Assembly: GCF_003265705.1 (NCBI RefSeq)
Contig: NW_020313168.1
Coordinates: forward strand, 3,994,511 to 4,058,510
Length of the DNA: 64,000 bases
Direction: 5' to 3'
Source: Callorhinus ursinus
Lineage: Eukaryota; Chordata; Mammalia; Carnivora; Otariidae
The notes beneath the pieces are model-generated. The model did no database searches. It worked only from the letters and a program-made list of their open reading frames with translations, and was not told the origin of the DNA. Made by a program: the position numbers and the translations under genes. Shown here in pieces: positions 33,589 to 44,571 of this stretch (its first letter is position 1; every line of letters starts with the position of its first letter).

Positions 33589-33770
33589 GGGGCGCCTGGG
33601 TGGCTCAGTCGTTAAGCATCTGCCTTCGGCTCAGGTCATGATCCCAGGCTCCTGGGGGATGGAGCTCCACATCCGGCTCCCTGCCAAGTGGGAAGCCTGT
33701 TTCTCCCTCTCCCACTCCCCTTGCTTGTGTTCCCTCTCTTGCTGTGTTTCTCTTTAAAAAAAAAAAAAAA
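33589..33770 (+). mobile_element. Carnivore SINE in the MaLR LTR
   Basis: Duplication AAGATTTTGGCTCCTG at 33,573-33,588 and 33,771-33,786. It is opposite in strand to the SINE 54 bp to its left. Confidence 0.93.
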
Positions 33771-34364
33771 AAGATTTTGGCTCCTGTATCAGTACAAGAT
33801 CAGTACACATAGCTTCTCCCAGTTATTCAATCAAGCACAAATGTAAGCACTGTTGTGAAGGGGATTTGCAGATGTAATTAAAGTCCCAAATCAGTTTACC
33901 TTAATATCCAGGTGGGCCTGAGCTAATCATAGGAACCCTTTAGGTTTAGAGGTCAGAGACAGAGGAAGTCAGAAGTTCAAAGTACGAGGACTGAACACAC
34001 AGTTGCTGGTTTGAAGTGAAGGGCACATGGGAGAGGAACACAGCTGCCTCTCCGAGCTGAGAGCTACCCCCATTGACAGCCAGCAAGGAGGCAAGGACTC
34101 AGTCCTACAACTATAAGCGACTGAATTCTGCCACAAGAAGAATGAGCCCAGAAGCAGATTTTTTTCTCCAGGGGCTCCACAAGAGAACTTGTCTTGGCTG
34201 ACACCCTGAGTTTAGCCTGTGAGACCCTGAGTAGAGACCTCAGTCATGCCATGCCAGAACTTCTGGCTTGCAGAACTATAAACTAACACTGGTGGTTCTT
34301 TGAAGCTACTAAGTTTGTGGTAATTTGTTATGTAGCAATAGGAAACTAACACACCTATCTTATT

Positions 34365-34937
34365 TAACTGGCAGGAACTTAGATGGTAATGTTAGATCAG
34401 ACTAGATAATAATGTTAGTGAGTCTCAGCAGTCAGGGATAGTTGGAGTCAGGAACCATACCAGTAATTTGAACAGGGTGGGCTTAATGGAAAGATCTCTT
34501 AACCAGTACAAGTTGGCTTACTTTTAAGAGGGATAAAAAAGGTCTTTATGGAATCCAGAAGAAGCAAATCTACTATCTCTAGTCTGAGGGTATGTGAATA
34601 ATGGGCTAAGAATTTAGAAACAGACCTCTCCACATGGACGAGAACGGTGTGGCTGCCAGAGAACACACAGGTGATCAGTAGCAAACCTAACAGAGTGCTC
34701 AGGTCAGAGATGGTCCACAGGAGGGCCCTACTCAGTGGCAGACCATCTTCCCAAAGGTACGAGTGGACTAAAACTACTCCCTAAGTACCACTGAGATAAG
34801 AACTCCCAGATGCCAATCTGCTGACTGCTGCACCAAAAAAAAAAAAAAAAAAAAAAAAAGGGCAGCACACCTGAACCAGAAGTCCCTTTGTCCCTCTCTT
34901 CCTCCTTACATTCTCTCTCCAGTGCCCTCTGTTGATA
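34365..34937. other. Intron, unassigned
   Basis: Includes an A-run at 34,834-34,859 with no element attached that I recognise. No exon. Confidence 0.35.
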
Positions 34938-34954
34938 AAGACTAACATGAAGCC

Positions 34955-35133
34955 GGGATCGGTTAAGCATCTGCCTTCGGCTCAGGCCATGATCCCAGAG
35001 TCCTAGGATTGAGTCCCGCATCGGGCTCCTTGCTCAGCAGGGAGCCTGCTTCACCCTCTGCTGCTCTTCCTGCTTGTGCTCTCTCTCGCTATGTCAAATA
35101 AATAAGTAAAATCTTAAAAAAAAAAAAAAAAAA
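34955..35133 (+). mobile_element. Carnivore SINE, 5'-truncated
   Basis: Begins GGGATCGGTTAAGCATCTGCC, so the promoter A-box head (GCGCCTGGGTGGCTCAG) is missing. Target copies AAAGACTAACATGAAGCC still flank it at about 34,937-34,954 and 35,134-35,151. The truncation therefore happened at insertion. Confidence 0.9.
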
Positions 35134-35151
35134 AAAGACTAACATGAAGCC

Positions 35152-35474
35152 AACTAGCCAAAGGGAAATGTTTGTAAGTGGCCAGCTCCACTATCAGAAG
35201 GCCAGGCAAAGATGGGTTTGGATTTACATAGACGGGACAATAAGGGGGATAATAAGGGACAAATCAGTAATTGGCAGTCTACCCTTTGGGCTACTTAGCT
35301 TCCATATATGTCCTCTACACACACATCTGAACTCATATAAAGCACCAAAGAACTGTTTCTACCTAACAGCATGCAGCTATCTTCTTATAAATAATGATGC
35401 TCTCACCTTCTCCCCAAAATAAGGAGCCATAGTCCTAACAGCCATTGTATACATCAGTGACTATATTAATTACT
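35152..35474. other. Intron, nothing recognised
   Basis: No exon or element identified. Confidence 0.3.
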
Positions 35475-35587
35475 TTTTTTTTTTAAGTAGGCTCCATGCA
35501 AGGCTTGAATTCACAACCCTGAGATCAAGACCTGAGCTGAGATCAAGAGTCAGACGCTTAACTGACTGAGCCACCCTGGTGCCCATA
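35475..35587 (-). mobile_element. Short carnivore SINE (b/c type)
   Basis: Duplication TATATTAATTACTT at 35,462-35,475 and from about 35,590. T-run, AAGTAGGCTCC, GAGCCACCCTGGTGCCC. Confidence 0.85.
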
Positions 35588-35603
35588 CTATATTAATTAC
35601 TTC

Positions 35604-36419
35604 TTAAATTCTGTACAGCCCCACTAAATATTCTCCTCTCTAAAGACTAAATTGTCAAATTAACTCACAACAATTTCTATATAAAATAAGGGGAAGGAGA
35701 AAAATAAAAGATAAACATATAGAGATAACAAAGAAAAAATATGCTAAATCACTACAATTCTCATTTCTGTACCTGGTCATGAGGTCATAGATAGTATCCA
35801 TAACTTTCTTTCTCCATTTCCCATCCCATATTTCCTTTGTCTTCAATCAGAACCTCAGGTAATCAGGGTTCTCAACATGACAGGATAACTGTAACTCTCA
35901 TTCTCAAAGGATCTGACTTATCAGACCTGCCTTTTGGGGGTATGGCAGTTTTTCATTATTCCTTAATATAGTGCATGCTTACTGAGAGACGCTCTAGAGA
36001 ATCCTGATTTAACATAGTCTTCCTTGCCCCCATTGTGTAGCATAACCCTTTTGCCCCTTAGTATAATCAGGATCAAGCACTCCAGGCAGTGAAGTGAGTC
36101 CCCCCGTTCAGTGGCAAAGAATCCCGAAAGGGTGGTGGCCTCATATACCAAGTCAACGGAACTACCCTGTATCCTCTGGTTAAAGCATTCCCCACTTGGA
36201 AAGTAAGAACTCCAAACCCCAGCAGGCTCAAAGTTGCTAGGATGAAAAGCAGAAATTCTGCAAGTGGGTTATCAGGTATAACAATAGTGAGGCTGCTTTT
36301 AGGGTTTTACCATTAAGTACGATATGGAAAGTTGGTCTGAGAATTTATACCATGTTAAACATCCCACTCTTCCTAATCCGTGTCTAATCGAAGAAATAGC
36401 AGTAACAAACTTATCTTTT
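35604..36419. other. Intron, unassigned
   Basis: No coding or RNA signature. Possibly old L1 sequence too degraded to call. Confidence 0.3.
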
Positions 36420-36905
36420 CTCCTTTTGATTCTGTTGATTTTTGCTTTTTGCATTTTGAAACTGTTATTATGTAAATTTCCTTACAGATTGACTCATTTT
36501 TCATTACAAAATTTCCTTCTTCACTTCTATGAATGTGTTTTGCCTTGAAGTCTACTTTGCCTAATATCACTTAAATTGATCATCTTACTACTTATTTTGT
36601 ACTTGTTTCACTTATCTATGTTCCTTTTCTCCCCCCTCACTTCTTGTCTTCTTTTGGACCAATAAATATTTTTTATTATTCCATTTCCCCTCTCCTTCTC
36701 TATTAATACGGTAGCTATAAATTCTCTTTCTATCCTTTTGTGGTTAACCTAGAGCAGTTTTTCTCAGCTTAAGTTCCATGAGAGAACTGTCTTACAGAAA
36801 ATAATCTGAGTGGCTCTTCTGTCAATTTTTCCAAGGATGATACACAGCTGGTACCATTCTAGATGCAAAGAAGTTAATTCATGAGTTACAAACGATTCTT
36901 TAGCA

Positions 36906-37134
36906 CAGAAGTTAGCAAACTTTTTCTATCGAGGGCTAGACAGTAAATATTCTGAGCTTGAGCTTTGTGGGCTACACGGTCTCCACTGTAGCTACTCAAC
37001 TCAGGTGCTATAGCATGAAAGCAGCTACAGACAATACATAAACTAATGGGCATGGCTGTGTTCCAATAAAACATTATTTCTTAAAACAGGCAGGAGGCTG
37101 GATCTGGCCACAGGCAGATGTTTGTCAATCCCTG
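36906..37134 (+). mobile_element. hAT-type transposon remnant
   Basis: Terminal repeats CAGAAGTTAGCAAACTT and TTTGTCAATCCCTG are imperfect inverted copies. The body includes GACAGTAAATATTCTGAGC, TTTGTGGGCTACACGGTCTC and GGCTGTGTTCCAATAAAAC, a common mammalian hAT repeat. Confidence 0.65.
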
Positions 37135-37226
37135 TTGTTGGGCATTAGGACATGATTCTCTCACTAAACACAGTAGAGAAGGGCTGCCTTAGGCATTGTA
37201 TCTTATATCTCAGACTCATTAGTCTT

Positions 37227-37431
37227 TTTTTTTTTTTTTAAGATTTATTTATTTGAGAGAGGGAAAAGCATGAATGAGCAGGAGGGGCAGAAAGAGAGGG
37301 AGAGAGAATCTTAAGCAGACTCTGCGCTGAGCACAGAGCCCAATGTGGGGCTCAATCTCATGACCCTGAGATCACAACCTGAGCCAAAACTATGAGTCAA
37401 ATGCTAAATCAACTGTGCCACCCAGGTGCCC
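37227..37431 (-). mobile_element. Carnivore SINE (older)
   Basis: Diverged reverse copy (GTGCCACCCAGGTGCCCC). CA(T/C)TAGTCTTTTTT lies near 37,217 and 37,433. Confidence 0.85.
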
Positions 37432-37976
37432 CCACTAGTCTTTTTTTAATATAAATTTACAAGGACCCTAGGATATTTAAACTATAATTAGCCTCTTCCT
37501 GCTTTTTGTGCTACTGTTGTCATGTATTATTTTTACTGTTTTATACAGTTAATATAACTTCAGATTTATTACCATTTACTCTTTCCACTGTTCTTCATTC
37601 TTTCCTGCATCCCCATGCTTCTATCTGGGATAATTTTCCAACTACCTCGAGAACTCTCTTTATAGTTTCTTTAGTGTGAATCTGTTGGTGATGAATTCTC
37701 AGAAGTTTTTGCCTGTCTGAAAATGTCTATTTTCTACCTTCATTTTTGCTTGATATAAATTTCTAGGTTGGCAGTTATTTTCTTGCAACATTTTGAAGAT
37801 TTGGTTCCATTGTCTTCAGATTTCTATTTCCTCTGCAAAGTCAAGTGTTAGTTGCTCCTTTGAAGGTAATGTCTGTTTCTTCCTTTGGTTAATTTAAGAC
37901 TTTCCTTGGGTTTTAGCAATTTTCCCTTTTTCTTTCCTTTTCTTCCTTCTTTTCTTTCTTCTTCCCTTGCCCCCCC

Positions 37977-38183
37977 CTTTTTTTTAAGACTTTACTTATT
38001 TATTTGAGAGAAGGAGAGAGAGAGAGAGAGAGAGTGCGGGGAGGGGCGGAGGGAGAGGGACAACCAGACTCCTCGCTGAGTGCAGAGCCCCAATGTGAGG
38101 CTCAATCCCATGACCCTGAGATCATGACCTGAGCCAAAATAAAGAGTCAAATGCTTAACTGACTGAGCCACCCAGGTGTCCCT
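37977..38183 (-). mobile_element. Carnivore SINE (older)
   Basis: Reverse copy with a long (GA)n at about 38,010-38,033 and head GAGCCACCCAGGTGTCCC. Confidence 0.85.
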
Positions 38184-38241
38184 TTTATTTTTATTCTTAG
38201 GTCCACAGTGACTTTTTTTTTTCTTAAAGATTTTTTTAATA

Positions 38242-38439
38242 GGGCGCCTGGGTGGCTCAGTTGGTTGAGCGACTGCCTTCGGCTCAGGTCATGATCCTGG
38301 AGTCCCGGGATCGAGTCCCGCATCAGGCTCCCTGCTCAGCGGGGAGTCTGCTTCTCCCTCTGACCCTCTTCCCTCTCGTGCTCTCTATCTCTCATTCTCT
38401 CTCTCTCTCAAATAAATAAATAAATAAATCTTTATAAAA
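38242..38439 (+). mobile_element. Young SINE inside the nest
   Basis: Duplication AAAGATTTTTTTAATA at 38,226-38,241 and 38,440-38,455, made from the outer SINE's tail. Confidence 0.9.
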
Positions 38440-38455
38440 AAAGATTTTTTTAATA

Positions 38456-38637
38456 AAGATTTTATTTATTTGTCAGAGAGAGAGAGAGCACAAGCAGGGG
38501 GAGCGGCAGGCAGAGGGAGAGGGAGAAGCAGGCTCCCTGCTGAGCAAGGAGTCCGATGCGGAACTCGATCCCAGGACCCTGGGATCATGACCTGAGCCGA
38601 AGGCAGACGCCTAACCCACTGAGCCACCCAGGCGTCC
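38456..38637 (-). mobile_element. Second SINE inside the nest
   Basis: AAAGATTTTA lies at its start and again directly after GGCGTCCC at 38,638. It is opposite in strand to the SINE 16 bp away. Confidence 0.88.
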
Positions 38638-39015
38638 CAAAGATTTTACTTTTATTTAGTTGAGAGCAAGAGAGAGCACAAGCAGGGGGAGGGGCAGAAG
38701 AGAAGCAGACTCCCCACAGATCCTGAGATCCTGACCTGAGACAAAGGCAGACACTTAACCAACTGAGCCACCTAGGCATCCAGGGCCACAGTGACTCTTA
38801 AATCTGTGGCTTGACAGCTTTCATCAGTTTTGGAAGATTCCCAGCCATTACCTCTTTAAATATTGCCTCTACTCTTTCTCCTCTTCTGAGACTCCAATTA
38901 AAAGTATTTTTAGACTTTTAAGAGTGTCCCATTTGTCTGTAATGTGTTTTTCTTTTTCTTTTCATTTCCTTTTTCAACCTTTTGTCTCTGAACTTCAACA
39001 TGAATATTTTCTTTC

Positions 39016-39195
39016 TTTTTTTTTTAAGATTTTTATTTATTTGAGAGAGAGAGAGAGCACAAGCAGGGGGAGGGCAGAGGGAGAAGCAGACTCCCCACTG
39101 AGCAGGGAGCCCGATGCGGGACTCGATCCCAGGACCCTGGGATCATGACCTGAGCTGAAGGCAGACGCTTAACCAACTGAGCCACCCAGACGCCC
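39016..39195 (-). mobile_element. Carnivore SINE
   Basis: Diverged duplication AACATGAATATTTTCTTTCT / AGCATGGATATTTTCTTCTG. Confidence 0.88.
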
Positions 39196-39613
39196 AGCAT
39201 GGATATTTTCTTCTGATCTTTCTTGCAGTTCACCAATGTTCTTTTCAACTGTGATTAATCTGCTATGAAACCCTTCTATTACTGTATTTTTCAATTCTAG
39301 AATTTCTATTCAGTATTTTTCATAGTTTCCAGTTTTCTACTGAAGCTCTCCATTTGTCATTTAATTTTTTAAGAATATTGATCAATGTTAGCTTAAAGTA
39401 AAAGGCTGATAACCCTAAAATCTGGATCTTTTGTGGGTGTTCTTGTTGCCTATCTTTCCCCCTGATTTTCAGTCTTTTTATATGCTTGGTTTTTGACTGA
39501 ATGTTATTGTGTGTGAAAATCTGTAGCGATAACCTGAGGTTCTGGATGATATTATCTTCCTCTAGAGAGAATTTACTTTTGCTTCTACAGGCACTTAAAA
39601 GTAGAGGTGAATC

Positions 39614-39782
39614 GGGCGCCTGAGTGGCTCAGGTCATGGTCCCAGGGTCCTGGGATCGAGCCCCGCATCGGGCTCCCTGATCAGCAGGAAGCCTGCTTCT
39701 CCCTCTCTCACCACCCTGCTTGTGTTCCCTCTCTCGCTGTGTCTCTCTCTAATAAATAAATAAAATCTTTAAAAAAAAAAAA
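39614..39782 (+). mobile_element. Carnivore SINE with internal deletion
   Basis: The head CGCCTGAGTGGCTCAG joins directly to GTCATGGTCCCAGGG, skipping about 30 bp (T-stem/variable segment). Perfect duplication AAAAGTAGAGGTGAATC at 39,597-39,613 and 39,783-39,799. Confidence 0.92.
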
Positions 39783-40354
39783 AAAAGTAGAGGTGAATCA
39801 TTTTAATCTATTTCAGGCAATTAAAAACTAAGTTTTAGTTTTTGTGAGAGCTGGATTTCAGGATCATTCTACGTTCATCATTACTCCTAGGGTAAAACTT
39901 TTGGGGGAGAGGGTCCCAACCAAAAGCCTGAGATGTTCACCAGAGCCCTTCCTCCTCTGTCATTCCTGAACTCCACTTTTTATGCCTGCTAGCCTCGTAA
40001 GTCTGCTGAACACTCTACTTAGCTTCTCAACCTGTTTTCTGTTCAGCTTTTCAGCCACAGCTTTTGAGTTGGCAAACGCCTCTGAGGGGATGTGGCATCA
40101 AATGTTTATCCTGCTTCCTTAGATCTTGGGGATCTTGGCCCCTCCAAGTCCTCAATGTGCTGGTAACTTCTAATGCCTTCAAATGCCTTTTTATGGTCTA
40201 TCTAGTGTTTTTAGTTCTTGGCAGCAATGATGGTCTGGCACAAATGGTCTCTCTCAGGCAGAAACAGAAATCTCAAAAGATACTGCATTTTATTCAATAA
40301 CTTTCTAGGTAGCAATTAGGATAATCTTATACTTGATCTACTAATGCAGTGGAA

Positions 40355-40960
40355 TGTTAGATTTCTTGCATCCCCAAGGTAACCCTTACTTGGTCTTATT
40401 TGATCTACCACTGTTAGCAGGATCTTAAGAGTTCTTGCATTGCCAAGGTAACCCTTACTTGGTCTTACCACTCTACTGATTTAATATGCTGCTCCATTTG
40501 TCTCAAATTTTCTTTAGAAAGAGACTTTAAAGAAATAATACTAATATTGGTAAATTATACTTGCTGGTAAATTATTTAAGATTCTCAGATTTAGGGGTAC
40601 CCGGGTGGCTCAGTTGGTTAAGCATCTGCCTTCAGCTCGGGTCATGATCTCGGGGTCCTGGGACTGAGCCCCACAACGGGCTGCCTGCTCAGCAGGGAGT
40701 CTGCTTCTCCCTCTCCCTGTGCCCCTCCCCCTGCTCATGCTTGCTCATGTGTGCACCCGCTTACATGGGCTCTTTCTCAAATAAAAAAAATCTTAAAAAA
40801 AAAAAAAAAGGATTCTCAGATTTATGTGACAGAAACTTAAAGTTAGCTTTGTTGCTGTCATTTTCATGAAAGTTTTTGGTATCATAATTATGCCAGCTTC
40901 ATAAGAGGATAGCTTTCCCTCTTCTTAAAGTTCTTAGATAATTCACATAGTAAATACTAA
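40355..40960 (-). mobile_element. L1M ORF2 fragment, antisense
   Basis: TTCTTGCATCCCCAAGGTAAC, TTTAATATGCTGCT, TTTTTGGTATCATAATTATGCC and GCTTCATAAGAGGATAG correspond to the reverse of the L1 reverse-transcriptase region. A 69-bp-spaced repeat is embedded. Confidence 0.6.
40594..40810 (+). mobile_element. Carnivore SINE
   Basis: Duplication GATTCTCAGATTTA at 40,580-40,593 and 40,811-40,824. It splits the L1M fragment. Confidence 0.9.
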
Positions 40961-41349
40961 AATAGGAAAAAAATTTATTAACATTATCTGAAAAGGAGAA
41001 ACTTTTTGGAGATAAATTCTTTTATAATTAAAATTTCTTTCTTGTTCTATTTAGGTTTTCTGGATTCGCAAAGGGTCTGTGACCATCTAAAAAGTTAAGA
41101 TCCAATCCTAGCACAAAGCTAAGGCTCAATAATTGCTATTTCTTTTTGACCTAAAAAGTTGTCTTTTTGTTATATGCCAGGTCATGAATATCTACTATTT
41201 TGAGTCACAGAGTTGCTTTTCATTACATAAAGCTTTAAAATTACTGGAGATTAAGGACCCAGGAAGATAAAGGGGATATTATTGCTCACTTTACTTTCCT
41301 TATCACCAGGAATCTCATCAAACTTTGGAGAGAGAGTTGACACCATTAG
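40961..41349. other. Intron, unassigned
   Basis: Possibly more degraded L1. No exon. Confidence 0.3.
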
Positions 41350-41362
41350 AAGTCAGTAATCT

Positions 41363-41556
41363 GGGGCACCTGGGTGGCTCAGTCATTAAGCATCTGCCTT
41401 CGGCTCAGGCCATGATCCCAGGGTCCTAGGATCAAGCCCCACATCGGGTTCCCTGCTCCATGGGAAGCCTGCTTCTCCCTCTACCAGTCCAGACCCCCTG
41501 CTGTGTTCCCTCTCTTGCTGTGTCTCTCTGTCAAATAAACAAAATCTTTTAAAAAA
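41363..41556 (+). mobile_element. Carnivore SINE
   Basis: Duplication AAGTCAGTAATCT at 41,350-41,362 and 41,557-41,569. Confidence 0.92.
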
Positions 41557-41569
41557 AAGTCAGTAATCT

Positions 41570-42399
41570 AACACATATGAACATTTATTCAATCAACCAA
41601 GCAATACTTACTTAGTGCATATTCTATAGAAGTCAATGAGCTAAGTTTTATAAAAGATGAAAAAAAATTAAACATGAATCTTGCCTTCAAGGAGTTTATA
41701 ATCTAACAGAAGAAAACTTGTATACATATATAATTATTACAAAAAGTAGAAAGTCCAAATGCCATAAGATAGATACCAACCAGAATCACCCATCATATAA
41801 TAATTCATAAATCTCTATGCCAAACAGTAGCAACATGTTAAACATTCTATTTTTTTTCTCTTTAACATACCTTTAACATGAGGAAAACTAAGCTTTATAT
41901 GTAAGTGATAAAGTGACTGTATATTTCTTAAGTATCTGAACTTACTGAATAAAGCTTTACACATTATGGTAATTAAATGCCACAGAAGACCTACTTATAA
42001 GCATTTCTGGAACCCTGACTGGGGCTTCTTTGTGTGAAATACAATAAATTAAACTGACAATATGATCATCACAAGAACAAATCCTAATAATCTATACAGA
42101 ACACAAGTTCAATCTCTATTCCAGGTCTTTACTCACACAATAATTTTATATGCCAGCACATATGGAGTTTTCAGAGTAAAACAATCTCCCCACCCCACAC
42201 ACCTTACCAATCGTACCAAAGTGACTGCTATGGTCATGTCTATGGTAGGATTAAAATAATACCACTCTCTACACTTGAATCACTCCTCTGAAATTACAGC
42301 AACACACACACAAATAGATAATGATAGTACAAATGTGTGACAGTGAGTAACAGACTTTGCAAGCTGAACATACAGAAGATAATGTGTACCTACAAGGTG
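41570..42399. other. Intron with a possible L2-like piece
   Basis: 41,575-41,760 (TTTATTCAATCAACCAAGCAATAC, TTCAAGGAGTTTATAATCTAAC) resembles antisense L2. The remainder is unassigned. Confidence 0.4.
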
Positions 42400-42595
42400 T
42401 CAAATTTATGCACTATCTCATTTAACACATATCATAACCCTGTAGTAGGCATTATTATTCACAACTTCCAGATGAGAAAACAAAGGCTCAGACAAATTAA
42501 AAAATAAACCCAAAGTCACCCAGCTTATAAGTGGCATTCCTAGAAACCTAGCCCAGAACTGGCTAGACAATTCCCAAGCCCACACTAATACCAGC
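42400..42595 (-). mobile_element. MIR element
   Basis: Plus strand: CACTATCTCATTTAACAC, AACCCTGTAGTAGGCATTATTATTC, CAGATGAGAAAACAAAGGCTCAG, GTCACCCAGCTTATAAGTGGC. Confidence 0.8.
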
Positions 42596-42700
42596 GGTGC
42601 CAAATGCTGGTTATCAGTTAATGAGAATAACAAACTGCACATCTTTAAAGTACACCATTCAATAAATTCTGATGTATGTATACCCCTGTCACATGTGCGT

Positions 42701-42702
<2 letters not shown>

Positions 42703-42740
<38 letters not shown>
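42703..42740. repeat. (CA)n microsatellite
   Basis: A 38-bp pure CA run preceded by GTGCGTGCG. Confidence 0.95.
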
Positions 42741-42742
<2 letters not shown>

Positions 42743-43129
42743 AAGATGACTCCACAGAACAAGACAGAAAGGGAATGATGTCAGGTAAACTTTCCATAAA
42801 GCTAATACTCACTCAAGCTGTAAGACTCTCCTCTAAGACGGTGTCCTTGTGCCTCTCTGCACGGCAGTATCTTTTCTTTTATAATATGACAAGAGTGGAT
42901 GGCGGTGGCGATCTGACTGTCTCCTGTGCCAAGACCAAAAGACGGCAACCCTACGCTGGCTCCTGCTTCCGCGCTGAAACTACTCATGTATTAAGTCTTA
43001 CCCACAATGCTTTTCTGTATTTTCAAAAGAATAGATTTTACCCTCAAAAGGAAAGGTTTGATTAAATAGTATTTAGGAGGTAATTACCTTTCTACAAGAA
43101 TGACAGGTATTTTTTAAAACTGCAAGTGT
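42741..43129. other. Unique intronic patch with several CpGs
   Basis: 42,780-42,990 is repeat-free and holds CpGs (GATGGCGGTGGCGATC, AAGACGGCAACCCTACGC, CCGCGCTG). On the minus strand GTGCAG at about 42,860 and GTGAGTAT at about 42,806 could act as an acceptor and donor, but the pyrimidine tract is poor. Confidence 0.3.
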
Positions 43130-43310
43130 GGGGCACCTGGATGGCTCAGTTGGTTGGGCGTCTGCCTTTGGCTCCCTGGAGTCCTGGGATCGAGCCCTGA
43201 GTCAGGCTCCCTGCTCACAGAGAGTCTGCTTCTCCTTCTGCCCCTCACCCCACTCGTGCTCACTCTCTCTCTGAAACAAATGAAATCTTTAAGAAAAAAA
43301 AAAAAAAAAA
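43130..43310 (+). mobile_element. Carnivore SINE, first of a pair
   Basis: Lacks the GGTCATGATCC segment (GGCTCCCTGGAGTCCTGGGATC). It ends in poly(A) directly against the next SINE. Confidence 0.85.
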
Positions 43311-43502
43311 GTCCTGGGATGCCTGGGTGGCTCAGTTGGTTAGGCATCTGCTGTCTGGAATCACGATCCCAGGGTCCTGGGATCCAGTCCCGCATCGGGC
43401 TCCCTGCTCAGTGGGGAACCTGCTTCTCCCTCTGCCTGCTGCTCCCCCTGCTTGTGCTCGATCTCTCTCTCTCTGACAAATAAATAAAATCTTAACAAAA
43501 AA
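43311..43502 (+). mobile_element. Carnivore SINE, second of a pair
   Basis: Starts GTCCTGGGATGCCTGGGTGG and ends CAAATAAATAAAATCTTAAC. No clear duplication, as expected if it landed in the first copy's A-tail. Confidence 0.85.
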
Positions 43503-43939
43503 GTGCTGTGTGTAGCCTCCTTTACAGGCAAAATTATAAGGGAGGCATCCCCATTCCCTCTACTGTTGTCTTTCCGGTGGTCACTCAAGTTTCTCATTTT
43601 GCTCCTCACCCCACTCCCACCAACATACTTCACAACTGAATCTCAACAGATACACTCATGGGCAACAATGTAATTCAGTCTTTTGAGTATATTACCATTT
43701 TCACTGCCACATTCTTACTAGCAGCAGGAGTGGAAGAATTTCTTTTCTCATCCTCCTTAGGATTATATTTAAATACTGCCAACTTAATATGTTCCCCCCG
43801 AATCTGGTTTCTTTAATTTGCTTTTCTTTGATTACTGGCAAGATTAATTTTTAAAACATGTTTGCTCACTGACCTGTTTTATAATCATCTTTCCCTTTAC
43901 TCTTTTATCTATGCCAAAAGGCATAAAACTAGTTTTCTC
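43503..43939. other. Intron, nothing recognised
   Basis: No element or exon identified. Confidence 0.3.
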
Positions 43940-44115
43940 CAAGACTTGAGCTTGACCTCAAGACTGTCTGATCTTAGGTAAGTCACACCCCCTCTTCGGG
44001 TCTCAGTCTTCTCCTCTATAAACCCCAAATATCTGTGAATTTTAATAATTTAAATGAATTAAGACTTAGTCTTGAAAACACAGCAGGCACACAAAATATA
44101 ATGCTGATTAATAAT
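43940..44115 (+). mobile_element. MIR element
   Basis: GATCTTAGGTAAGTCAC, GGGTCTCAGTCTTCTCCTCTATAA, GCAGGCACACAAAATATAATG follow the MIR core and 3' order. Confidence 0.55.
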
Positions 44116-44376
44116 ATTGTTGTTGCTAACCCATTACCACCTTGACTACAGAGAACATTAAATAGCAATGGTAATATAACCCCCAAATAAAACTAAGAAA
44201 AACAAAACCACAAGGACCAATCCTCTTATTTTTAATAGAAATACAAGAGTGCCTGCAGTGTGTATGCACCTTTGATGCACACCAGAGCCTTGAGATTAAA
44301 GGGCAGCTTCTTCTCCTCTAAGAAGTCAGTACATTTATGGAGTTATATAGCCATAAGAACCTGATCCAGGTTTGTT

Positions 44377-44571
44377 TTTTTTTTTTTTTAAAGATTATTT
44401 ATTTGAGAGAGAGAGAGAATGAGAGATAGAGACCACGAGAGGGAAGAGGGTCAGAGGGAGAAGCAGACTCCCCACTGAGCAGGGAGCCCGATGCGGGACT
44501 CGATCCCGGGACTCCGGGATCATGACCCGAGCCGAAGGCAGTCACTTAACCAACTGAGCCACCCAGGCACC
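44377..44571 (-). mobile_element. Carnivore SINE
   Basis: CCTGATCCAGGTTTG before it and CCTGATCCAGGTTTTG after it (from 44,572). Confidence 0.92.

Larger units (their letters stand above)
33316..34352 (+). mobile_element. MaLR LTR (MLT1-like) with two SINEs inside
   Basis: Starts TGTGCTAGGCAGAATTCTAAGA. It continues GGGATTTGCAGATGTAATTAAAG, ATCCAGGTGGGCCTGAGCTAATCA, GACTGAATTCTGCCACAAG, and ends AAGCTACTAAGTTTGTGGTAATTTGTTATGTAGCAATAGGAAACTAAC. It is an almost complete solo LTR. Confidence 0.8.
38214..38782 (-). mobile_element. Outer SINE of a three-SINE nest
   Basis: Diverged duplication GGTCCACAGTGACT at 38,200-38,213 and GGGCCACAGTGACT at 38,783-38,796. Its own sequence is the poly(T) start (38,214-38,241) plus 38,638-38,782. 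Two later SINEs occupy the middle. Confidence 0.8.
36420..40300 (-). mobile_element. L1M antisense cluster
   Basis: Scattered, collinear antisense L1 text: GATTGACTCATTTTTCATTAC, GAAGTCTACTTTGCCTAATATC (36.4-36.7 kb), TGTTGGTGATGAATTCTCAG, AATTTCTAGGTTGGCAGTT (37.4-37.9 kb), GACAGCTTTCATCAGTTTTGGAAG, GAGACTCCAATTAAAAG (38.8-39.0 kb), TGAATGTTATTGTGTG (39.5 kb). Broken by at least seven SINEs and hAT remnants. It may be more than one L1. Confidence 0.55.
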
